Source: Cryomorphaceae bacterium
Lineage (GTDB): Bacteria; Bacteroidota; Bacteroidia; Flavobacteriales_D; Crocinitomicaceae
Reading direction: 5' to 3'
Assembly: GCA_027485365.1 (NCBI GenBank)
Contig: JAIXRD010000341.1
Span: forward strand, 1-5,985
Length of the DNA stretch: 5,985 nucleotides
Shown here: positions 1-5,985 of the stretch, piece by piece
Position numbering within the stretch: position 1 is the stretch's first letter
How the letters are laid out: each line of letters starts with the position of its first letter
The notes under the pieces: generated by a model
Told to the model about the DNA's origin: nothing
The model's input: only the letters and a program-made list of their open reading frames with translations
Databases searched by the model: none
Made by a program: the position numbers and the translations under genes

Positions 1-2982
1 ACCTGGCACCCCTTGTGGACCACCTATCATTACGTGATTGTCCACCGTTGTGTCATCTACACATCCGTATTGGTCGGTAATTTGAAGCGTAAGATCAAAC
101 GCCCCATTAATTACAAAAGTATTGCTTGGGTCTTCTAAAATAGAATTATTTCCATCACCAAAGCCCCAATTCCATGCGGTTATATTTCCATAAGCTTGAG
201 AAGAATCTTGATATGTACCGAATAAAGGTGGGCACGTATACTCACCATTGGCATTCAAGACAGCCCCACTAAAACTATAGGTAGGAATCGCATGCGGTAA
301 TGAAACAGTAACTAACTGGCTTAAGGTATCCTCACACCCATTGGAGTCCATGGCAACAAGTGATAAATTGAATGTACTACTCAATTGACTAAGTGGAAGA
401 TTCGGAGGAACAACAGAAACAATGCCTGTATCCTGAGCAGTTCCATACGCCTGATTATTCACATACCATGCATAGGATAAATTACCAACGCCCGTAGATG
501 AATTTAATGTGAGGTTAGTATCTGATGCACAAACCACCGATGGAAACGTGAAATTAGCGGTTGGCTTTGTAATGGTAATTGGCACCGTAGCCGGCGTTGA
601 AGAACATCCAAACACATCATAGACCACCATCGTTGCATAATAGGTACCATTACCATTGAACGTGTGATTTATTGGCTGATTCACAGCGTTCGTGGTGACA
701 GAACTACTATCATCAGAGAAAGTGGTTACAAAATATGATAATGGCATGCCATTTCCAACAGCCATTGAACTGTTTGTGAAGGTAACTGGAAAAGGAGAAC
801 AACCCACAGCATTTTGCGCAGAAATAATTGGGAATGGAACGTTCAATACACGCACAGGATGCATAATTTGCGCAGTACATCCAACACTATTTGTTACGGT
901 AAGCGTAATGTTATAAAGACCTTGAGTAGTATAAACATACGCTGGATTCGGTCCTGAAGTAAGCGTTTGTCCATTCCCCATGGCATAAGACCAGTTGGTC
1001 AATGGATGAGCATTCCAAGTGGTACTCGCATTAAAAAGGAGCAAACTGTCATTCCTACAAACCGAATCATTCGACATGGTAAACTGAGCGGCGATTTGTG
1101 AAATATTTATTGTCTTTGTAATACTATCATGACAACCGGTGGTATAGTTGTGAATTACTTGTTCTACTGTATAAGACCCGTATGTTGCAAAGCTGTGGGC
1201 CGTATTTCCATTATTCACGCCATCTAACACCGCGTTTCCGATGTTTGTATTCGGAGTTCCGTCACCCCACTCCCATGTCATGCTCACATTGTCTGGCTGT
1301 TCGCCATGAATCGCATTATCGGTAAATGTAATATTCACTGGGAAATTTGCTGGGTTGCACACTAATTGTTGAGAAGGATTAAATTGAGCAATTGGAGCCA
1401 GAACATATACCGCAGAATCAATGGTAATTGAATCTTTACATCCTCGGAAATCCACAATTAATTGCACGGAGATATACCCTGTATCTTGCGTAAATTGATG
1501 CGTAGGGTCTTCTTGCGTTGAGGTACCATCACCAAAATCCCAAAAATATGTAACTTCATTGGGTTGATGAGGAACTGAAATCACCGTGCCATTCGTGAAG
1601 TTTACGTTTTGTTTAACGCATGTTACCAAAGGACTAACCGTAAAATCCACCAAATCAATGTCGCCAACGGTCACGTAATCATTCATGAACATGGTGTCAA
1701 TGCAGCCAGACTGAGAAGTTACTACCAACGTAACGTCGTACAATCCCAAATTATATGTTTGATTCGGTGGATTTTGTCCGTTGAATGTTTGCCCATTGCC
1801 AAAATTCCACTGCCAACTTACGATTGGGTTTGCAGGATTAGGACTTGAAGATGTATCAGTGAATTGTACGGTATGTGGTGTGCAACCTCCAGGTTCGTCC
1901 GCAAAAAAACCAGCCTCAATATTAACGATGTTGATGTAATTATTTTGAGTAGTACTCCCAGAACATCCTGCTGGGGTGTTTACGGAAAGGGTTACATTGT
2001 ACTGTCCACTTGAATTATATACTTGCGGGGGTGGCGTGGTACCTGTATAGGTTTGACCATTGCCAAAATTCCATGTATAATTTCCAGCTATACCGGTGGT
2101 GTTTGTAAATGTTACCGTAGATGGGGCACAATTAGTCAGAGGATTTGCGGTAAAAGAAGGTGTAATACTGTTTTGAATCGTAATTTGTTGTGTGACATTA
2201 TCAGTACATCCTGAACCAGTATTTTGAGAAGTTAATGTTACCGTATAGGTCCCTGCGGTATTAAAGGTAAATGAGGGGTTTTGCTGCACGCTATTACCCT
2301 GGCCTCCAAAATTCCAGCTCCAAGCGTTTGCACCGGCAGTAGAGTTGTCTTGAAAAGATATTGCGGTTCCAACACATCCTGCAGCTGGTGCAGTAATGCC
2401 GGCTTGGAAGTTACTCACAACAATAGAATCCGTATAACTGGCGGCACAACCCGTCGTGGTATTTGTAACGGTAAGTTGCACCCCAAAATTCCCTGCAGCG
2501 TTGTAGGTAACATTGGCAGGATTTTGAATGTTGGAGTTTTGACCATTTCCAAAATTCCATGCATATGAAAAATTAGCACCGCTTGAAGATGTATTTGTGA
2601 ATCCCACGGTTAAGGGAACCGTACAACCAATACCGGTTACATTAAACCCAACAGATGGCGCTGGCAATACCGTAATGTAATTTGCTTTTATTTCTGAATC
2701 AACGGCCCCATTAGTATTTGTAACGACGAGCGTAACGGTAAAAGTTCCTGCAGTTGTATACACGTGAGCGGGGTTCTGTGTAGTCACGGTAACACCGTCA
2801 CCAAAATTCCAAGAGTATTGGTTAATCGCAGGACCACCATTGGCCGTGGAGGTGGAGGTGAAGTTCACCGGAACACCGGCACAAACACTGAGCGGTGAAG
2901 CAGTAAAATTTGCCGTAGGCGCTTGCCCCATTGCGGTAAAAAAACTGCCAATAAATGCGATAAGTAATATATTAATTTTCAT
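1..2982 (-). CDS. Secreted multi-PKD-domain surface protein, C-terminus outside window
   Basis: I translated this frame by hand: 994 codons with no stop, running off the left edge, so the gene is 3'-partial. The ATG at 2980-2982 is the first in-frame Met after a stop at 3040-3042 and opens a typical signal peptide (MKINILLIAF then IGSFFTAMGQ). The mature part is a string of about eleven PKD/Ig-like beta-sandwich repeats. The PKD hallmark W-x-F-G-D/N-G appears near residues 59, 142, 223, 304, 392, 481, 570 (WEWGDG) and 939, each followed by an N-P, Y/F and G-x-Y/F-x-V-x-L pattern. Composition is rich in Asn, Thr, Ser, Gly and Gln and very poor in Lys/Arg. PKD arrays generally serve as extracellular spacers or binding modules. 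In Bacteroidota such proteins often end in a type IX secretion sorting domain (for example the gliding-motility-associated C-terminal domain, TIGR04131); that end is not visible here. No catalytic domain is seen. Adhesin, matrix or gliding-related roles are inference only. Confidence 0.93.
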   Translation of the reverse strand, partial: MKINILLIAFIGSFFTAMGQAPTANFTASPLSVCAGVPVNFTSTSTANGGPAINQYSWNFGDGVTVTTQNPAHVYTTAGTFTVTLVVTNTNGAVDSEIKANYITVLPAPSVGFNVTGIGCTVPLTVGFTNTSSSGANFSYAWNFGNGQNSNIQNPANVTYNAAGNFGVQLTVTNTTTGCAASYTDSIVVSNFQAGITAPAAGCVGTAISFQDNSTAGANAWSWNFGGQGNSVQQNPSFTFNTAGTYTVTLTSQNTGSGCTDNVTQQITIQNSITPSFTANPLTNCAPSTVTFTNTTGIAGNYTWNFGNGQTYTGTTPPPQVYNSSGQYNVTLSVNTPAGCSGSTTQNNYINIVNIEAGFFADEPGGCTPHTVQFTDTSSSPNPANPIVSWQWNFGNGQTFNGQNPPNQTYNLGLYDVTLVVTSQSGCIDTMFMNDYVTVGDIDLVDFTVSPLVTCVKQNVNFTNGTVISVPHQPNEVTYFWDFGDGTSTQEDPTHQFTQDTGYISVQLIVDFRGCKDSITIDSAVYVLAPIAQFNPSQQLVCNPANFPVNITFTDNAIHGEQPDNVSMTWEWGDGTPNTNIGNAVLDGVNNGNTAHSFATYGSYTVEQVIHNYTTGCHDSITKTINISQIAAQFTMSNDSVCRNDSLLLFNASTTWNAHPLTNWSYAMGNGQTLTSGPNPAYVYTTQGLYNITLTVTNSVGCTAQIMHPVRVLNVPFPIISAQNAVGCSPFPVTFTNSSMAVGNGMPLSYFVTTFSDDSSSVTTNAVNQPINHTFNGNGTYYATMVVYDVFGCSSTPATVPITITKPTANFTFPSVVCASDTNLTLNSSTGVGNLSYAWYVNNQAYGTAQDTGIVSVVPPNLPLSQLSSTFNLSLVAMDSNGCEDTLSQLVTVSLPHAIPTYSFSGAVLNANGEYTCPPLFGTYQDSSQAYGNITAWNWGFGDGNNSILEDPSNTFVINGAFDLTLQITDQYGCVDDTTVDNHVMIGGPQGVPG
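22..2922 (-). repeat. Tandem array of eleven PKD/Ig-like domain repeats
   Basis: These are protein-level repeats inside the PKD gene. Approximate boundaries in residues (plus-strand bases): R1 21-107 (2662-2922), R2 108-190 (2413-2661), R3 191-271 (2170-2412), R4 272-355 (1918-2169), R5 356-440 (1663-1917), R6 441-528 (1399-1662), R7 529-630 (1093-1398), R8 631-714 (841-1092), R9 715-806 (565-840), R10 807-896 (295-564), R11 897-987 (22-294). A further segment begins at residue 988 and is cut by the edge. R1-R6 and R11 are canonical. R7 has WEWGDG and a longer loop (75 residues between its Cys pair). R8 keeps only a G-N-G remnant. R9 and R10 lack the motif and read as generic Ig-like folds. 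Boundaries are set by eye from the recurring C-x-P...V-x-F-T start and GC-x-D end. Confidence 0.85.
2923..2982 (-). other. Predicted Sec signal peptide of the PKD protein
   Basis: The first 20 residues have a Lys at position 2, a hydrophobic core (residues 4-15, rich in Ile, Leu, Phe) and small residues near the end (T-A-M-G-Q-A). Cleavage is likely around residues 19-21, just before the first repeat begins with PTANF. A lipobox Cys is absent (the first Cys is residue 34), so this looks like a signal peptidase I substrate rather than a lipoprotein. The exact cleavage site is inferred. Confidence 0.85.
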
Positions 2983-3031
2983 AGGCCCTTCAAGGACACC
3001 AAAAATACGTAAATAGTTGCTTAAAAGTACA
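2983..3031 (-). promoter_or_regulatory. 49-nt intergenic spacer with possible Bacteroidota-type promoter
   Basis: This gap between the metH stop and the PKD start contains TATTTTTG at 3007-3000 on the minus strand, which fits the Bacteroidota -7 consensus TAnnTTTG. A clear -33 TTG element is missing at the expected distance; only a TTTT run (3026-3023) lies upstream. AAGGG at 2990-2986 is Shine-Dalgarno-like but only 3 nt from the ATG, which is closer than usual. If the promoter is real, the leader would be very short. No stem-loop followed by a T-run is visible, so read-through from metH into the PKD gene cannot be excluded. Confidence 0.35.
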
Positions 3032-5683
3032 TTATTTTTTCATGAAGGGAAACCATGAAATGTGCTCATCTGTATTCACATTTCTGCGCTCGCAGACTGA
3101 TAAAAATTGATCCTCTAAAATGGCGGTAATTCCAAAATATTTGGCACTCGGATGAGCAAAATACCATCCAGAGACCGAAGAAGCGGGATGCATAGCCAAG
3201 GATTCAGTTAAGGAAACACCAATTCGCTCGGTCGCATTCAACACGTTGAAGATACCAAGCTTTTCATAATGATCTGGACATGCAGGATATCCCGGCGCAG
3301 GTCTTATTCCTTTGTATTTTTCAGCAATTAATTCTTCATTTTTTAAGGGTGTTTTGTCGTAACCCCAGTGCGTAAGCCGCACACGTTCATGCAACCATTC
3401 GGCCAAGGCTTCGGCCAGTCGATCCGCAACCGCTTTAATCATAATGCTGGTATAATCATCATGAGCTGCTTCGAATTGTTTACAGATGTCGGTTACATCA
3501 CCTGAAGTAACAGCAAAGCACCCGATGTAATCTGCTATCCCACTTTCCTTGGGCGCAATATAATCCGACAAACACAGATTAAATTGCCCTGAAGTTTTTT
3601 CTATTTGTTGGCGCAAGCCAATGGAACGATGTAATACCTGATGCGTTGTTTCATCATAAATTTCAATGTCATCGCCTACTGCATTCGCACTAAAAATCCC
3701 ATAAACATAAGCAGGGTGAAACCATTCGTTTTTAATACCATCTGATAAGCACGCTTTTGCGTCTTCAAGAAGTTTTGTTGCCTCCAGTCCAACCACTGAG
3801 TCCGTTAGGATTTCAGGATATTTTCCATGTAAATCCCAACTTCTGAAGAAGGGGGACCAATCTATGTATGGAATTAAGGTTTCCACATCAATTTTACCAT
3901 CAAAAACTCCGAGCTGTGTTGGTTTCACAATAGTATCTTTAGAAAAATCGAGTGTCAACTTATTTTTTCTAGCCATTTCAATAGGAACCATTCGTTTTGT
4001 TGCATTATGCAGTTCATGGTGTGTCCGAATGCGTTCATATTCTTCCAAGACGGTATCATGATAGGCCTCGGAATCGCCTCCTAACATTTTTTCGGCGACG
4101 GTGACAGCTCTGGAAGCATCGGGAACATAAATTACAGGGCCTTCATAATTCGGCGTAATTTTTACCGCGGTATGCACTTTTGAGGTCGTTGCGCCCCCAA
4201 TGAGTAAAGGAATTTTTAAATTTCGCTGCTGCATTTCTGTTGCCACCTTCACCATTTCTTCGAGGGATGGTGTAATTAAGCCACTTAATCCAATGATATC
4301 TACACCTTCTTCAATCGCCCGATTAACTATTTTATTACCAGGGACCATAACCCCCATATCTATAATTTCATAGTTATTACAAGCTAGAACCACCCCAACA
4401 ATATTTTTACCAATGTCGTGTACATCTCCTTTTACGGTAGCCATTAAAATCTTCCCCGCTTTTTGAATTTCGCCATTCTTATCTGCCTCAATATAGGGTT
4501 GAAGAAATGAAACCGCTTTTTTCATTACACGTGCAGATTTAACCACTTGGGGTAAGAACATTTTTCCCTCACCAAAGAGGTCACCAACCACATTCATTCC
4601 CGCCATTAATGGACCTTCAATAATTTGTAGCGGCTTCGGATAAAGCGGTAAACATAGGGCTACATCATCCTCAATAAACTTATCAATTCCTTTTACTAAG
4701 GCATGTTCGATACGTTTTTCTACTCCCCATGCTCTCCAAGCCTCATCAACCACTACTTCTTTTTTGCCCTGCTTAACCGTTTCGGCGAAATTAAGTAAGC
4801 GTTCGGTAGCATCTTCACGGCGATTAAAGAGTACGTCTTCAATGTGTTCTAACAATAAGGGGTCGATATCGGAATAGACGGCAAGCATGGTTGGATTAAC
4901 AATCCCCATATTCATACCATGTTGTATCGCATGATAAAGAAAGGCTGCGTGCATTGCCTCTCGTACCGCATTATTTCCACGAAAAGAAAACGATACATTC
5001 GAAACGCCACCACTAACATGGCAACCTGGTAAGTTTTGTGTAATCCATTCGGTAGCCCTAAAAAAATCAAGCGCGTTGAGTGCATGTTCTTCCATTCCCG
5101 TGGCTACTGGGAAAATGTTGGGGTCGAAAATTATATCGTTCGGATGAACATTGGCTTCATTGACCAATAACTCATAGGATCTGGCACAAATCTCAATTCT
5201 TCGTTCGTAGGAATCTGCTTGTCCGTGTTCATCAAATGCCATCACCACCATGGCTGCTCCCATGGATTGGATGAACTTGGCTTGTTGAACAAATACCTCC
5301 TCCCCTTCTTTAAGCGATATGGAATTAACTACTCCTTTACCTTGAAGGCACTTAAGGCCAGCCACAATAATTTCCCATTTCGAGCTATCAATCATGATAG
5401 GAATTCTAGCAATTTCAGGTTCTGATGCAATGAGATTAAGGAAATTCACCATAGCATATTTACCGTCAATCATGGCTTCATCCATGTTAACATCTAAAAT
5501 CTGTGCACCGCCCTCCACTTGTTCCCGAGCAACCGCCAATGCTTCTTCATAGCGATCCTCTTGAATCAACCGTAAAAATGCCTTTGAACCCGTAACATTA
5601 GTTCGTTCTCCAACATTAACAAAATTACTTTGCTTTGTAGCGATTAAGGGCTCTAATCCTGAAAGCCTAAGAATTCGTTCCAT
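3032..5683 (-). CDS. metH: Methionine synthase, folate/cobalamin/reactivation subunit (split MetH)
   Basis: This cytoplasmic cobalamin-dependent enzyme transfers methyl from 5-methyltetrahydrofolate via cob(I)alamin to homocysteine. The complete 883-residue protein matches E. coli MetH from just after its homocysteine module to the end. Pterin-binding barrel, residues about 20-285: FVNVGERTNVTG at 21, DVNMDE at 64, IMIDSSKWE at 96, FDPNIFPVATG at 186 and SGGVSNVSFSFRGN at 224. Cobalamin cap, about 315-405: EGPLMAGMNVVGDLFGEG. Cobalamin-binding domain, about 408-540: DVHDIG with axial ligand His422, Asp420 and Ser473 (equivalent to E. coli D757-H759-S810), then IGGATT at 495. AdoMet reactivation domain, about 575-883: Asp608 in IDWSPF, RPAPGYPACPDH at 794 (Arg794, Tyr799), SGWYFAHP at 838. 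Every expected ligand is present. The ATG at 5681-5683 is the only sensible start because an in-frame TAA lies two codons upstream. The homocysteine module is encoded by the overlapping upstream gene. Confidence 0.98.
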   Translation of the reverse strand: MERILRLSGLEPLIATKQSNFVNVGERTNVTGSKAFLRLIQEDRYEEALAVAREQVEGGAQILDVNMDEAMIDGKYAMVNFLNLIASEPEIARIPIMIDSSKWEIIVAGLKCLQGKGVVNSISLKEGEEVFVQQAKFIQSMGAAMVVMAFDEHGQADSYERRIEICARSYELLVNEANVHPNDIIFDPNIFPVATGMEEHALNALDFFRATEWITQNLPGCHVSGGVSNVSFSFRGNNAVREAMHAAFLYHAIQHGMNMGIVNPTMLAVYSDIDPLLLEHIEDVLFNRREDATERLLNFAETVKQGKKEVVVDEAWRAWGVEKRIEHALVKGIDKFIEDDVALCLPLYPKPLQIIEGPLMAGMNVVGDLFGEGKMFLPQVVKSARVMKKAVSFLQPYIEADKNGEIQKAGKILMATVKGDVHDIGKNIVGVVLACNNYEIIDMGVMVPGNKIVNRAIEEGVDIIGLSGLITPSLEEMVKVATEMQQRNLKIPLLIGGATTSKVHTAVKITPNYEGPVIYVPDASRAVTVAEKMLGGDSEAYHDTVLEEYERIRTHHELHNATKRMVPIEMARKNKLTLDFSKDTIVKPTQLGVFDGKIDVETLIPYIDWSPFFRSWDLHGKYPEILTDSVVGLEATKLLEDAKACLSDGIKNEWFHPAYVYGIFSANAVGDDIEIYDETTHQVLHRSIGLRQQIEKTSGQFNLCLSDYIAPKESGIADYIGCFAVTSGDVTDICKQFEAAHDDYTSIMIKAVADRLAEALAEWLHERVRLTHWGYDKTPLKNEELIAEKYKGIRPAPGYPACPDHYEKLGIFNVLNATERIGVSLTESLAMHPASSVSGWYFAHPSAKYFGITAILEDQFLSVCERRNVNTDEHISWFPFMKK

Positions 5684-5689
5684 CTGTTA
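5667..5689 (-). promoter_or_regulatory. 17-nt gene overlap and A-rich leader: probable translational coupling
   Basis: The upstream subunit ends with TAG at 5667-5669 and the downstream subunit starts with ATG at 5681-5683, so 17 nt are read in both frames, the second shifted +1 relative to the first. In the second frame TAA (5687-5689) and CAG precede the ATG. The bases before the ATG are A-rich (GAAAAATAACAG) with no Shine-Dalgarno match, as is usual in Bacteroidota. Overlap of this kind normally means ribosomes finishing the first gene help start the second, giving balanced subunit levels; that is inference from layout. Confidence 0.6.
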
Positions 5690-5985
5690 TTTTTCGTGGT
5701 GAATAGTGTGCAGCAAGTTCAGCAATTTTTGCAATGTGTTCAGGCGTCGTTCCACAACATCCGCCAATGATGTTTACCAAGCCTTTCTTGAAGAAAGAAT
5801 CCACTTTCAATGCCATGATTTCGGCAGTTTCGTCATATTGACCAAAAGCATTTGGAAGTCCGGCATTCGGGTGAGCGCTTACTGCAAAGGGGCTTTTATC
5901 GCTCAACACCGCTAAATACGGTCCCATAACTTCAGAACCGAGGGCACAATGCAAGCCTATAGAAAGTAATTTCACATGTTGCAGT
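5667..5985 (-). CDS. metH: Homocysteine S-methyltransferase subunit of split MetH, 5'-partial
   Basis: The last 105 codons and TAG stop of the zinc-dependent homocysteine-binding barrel that receives methyl from methylcobalamin; the rest lies beyond the right edge. The sequence aligns with the end of the E. coli MetH homocysteine module: GLHCALG carries the first zinc-ligand Cys (codon 5946-5948), AHPNAGLPNAFGQYD follows, and GGCCGTTPEHIA carries the two adjacent zinc-ligand Cys (codons 5754-5759). It ends SPRKITDGTNS, the inter-module linker. A GTG at 5973-5975 could be mistaken for a start, but homology and an open frame continue past it to the edge (LQHV), so it is internal. The full protein would be expected to be about 330-340 residues, as in other Bacteroidota with split MetH. 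The residue before the first Cys is His, where E. coli MetH and most relatives have Asn. Probably co-transcribed and translationally coupled with the downstream subunit. Confidence 0.97.
   Translation of the reverse strand, partial: LQHVKLLSIGLHCALGSEVMGPYLAVLSDKSPFAVSAHPNAGLPNAFGQYDETAEIMALKVDSFFKKGLVNIIGGCCGTTPEHIAKIAELAAHYSPRKITDGTNS

Noticed and set aside
692..2568. Short plus-strand open frames at 692-916, 1609-1848, 2023-2214 and 2281-2568
   Set aside because: All lie antisense to the continuous 994-codon PKD frame, which has domain-level support throughout; their translations show no recognisable family.
157..2815. Recurring ccaaaattcca-like strings as a CRISPR array or non-coding repeat
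   Set aside because: They are unevenly spaced, lie in frame inside one protein and encode the WNFG part of the PKD motif on the minus strand.
3000..3034. Rho-independent terminator after metH
   Set aside because: There are T-runs, and a TACGTA palindrome at 3006-3011, but no stem of useful length followed by a T-tract.
5667..5690. Frameshifted metH pseudogene
   Set aside because: The break falls in a linker, the downstream frame has its own ATG preceded by a stop, all catalytic residues are intact, and split MetH is a known Bacteroidota arrangement.
3864..5915. Plus-strand open frames at 3864-4061, 5219-5425 and 5706-5915
   Set aside because: They are antisense to highly conserved MetH coding sequence and have no homology or start-site support.
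5667..5975. A separate 102-residue gene starting at GTG 5973-5975
   Set aside because: The reading frame and MetH homology continue upstream to the window edge; the GTG lies inside the homocysteine-binding domain just before a zinc-ligand motif.

Overview
The window looks like chromosomal DNA of a member of the Bacteroidota, probably a Flavobacteriales/Crocinitomicaceae-type organism. Three things point there: cobalamin-dependent methionine synthase split into two adjacent genes, a very large secreted protein made of tandem PKD domains, and start codons that lack strong Shine-Dalgarno sequences and lie in A/T-rich leaders. The assignment rests on gene content and style, not on a marker gene.

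All genes lie on the minus strand, so the window is best read from 5985 down to 1. First comes the last third of the homocysteine-binding (zinc) subunit of MetH, whose 5' part lies outside the window (5667-5985). It overlaps by 17 nt, in another frame, the complete 883-residue gene for the remainder of MetH (3032-5683): folate-binding, cap, cobalamin-binding and AdoMet reactivation modules. The two proteins together should form one methionine synthase, which moves a methyl group from 5-methyltetrahydrofolate through cob(I)alamin to homocysteine. The only gap between genes is 49 nt (2983-3031). It shows no convincing terminator but does contain a possible Bacteroidota-type promoter.

Positions 1-2982 are one uninterrupted minus-strand reading frame of 994 codons that runs off the left edge without a stop. 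It starts with a signal peptide, followed by eleven PKD/Ig-like repeats of about 80-100 residues and the first residues of a twelfth segment. It is probably a cell-surface or secreted protein, perhaps a type IX secretion substrate, but the C-terminus that would show this is outside the window. It has no visible functional link to methionine synthesis.

There is no RNA gene, insertion sequence, CRISPR array or phage-like region. The most notable points are the MetH split exactly at an inter-module linker, a His in place of the usual Asn beside a zinc-ligand Cys, and the composition of the PKD protein: only nine Lys/Arg in 994 residues, and one Cys pair per repeat often followed by an Asp-Ser/Thr-hydrophobic triplet. 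I see no convincing novel multi-gene system.
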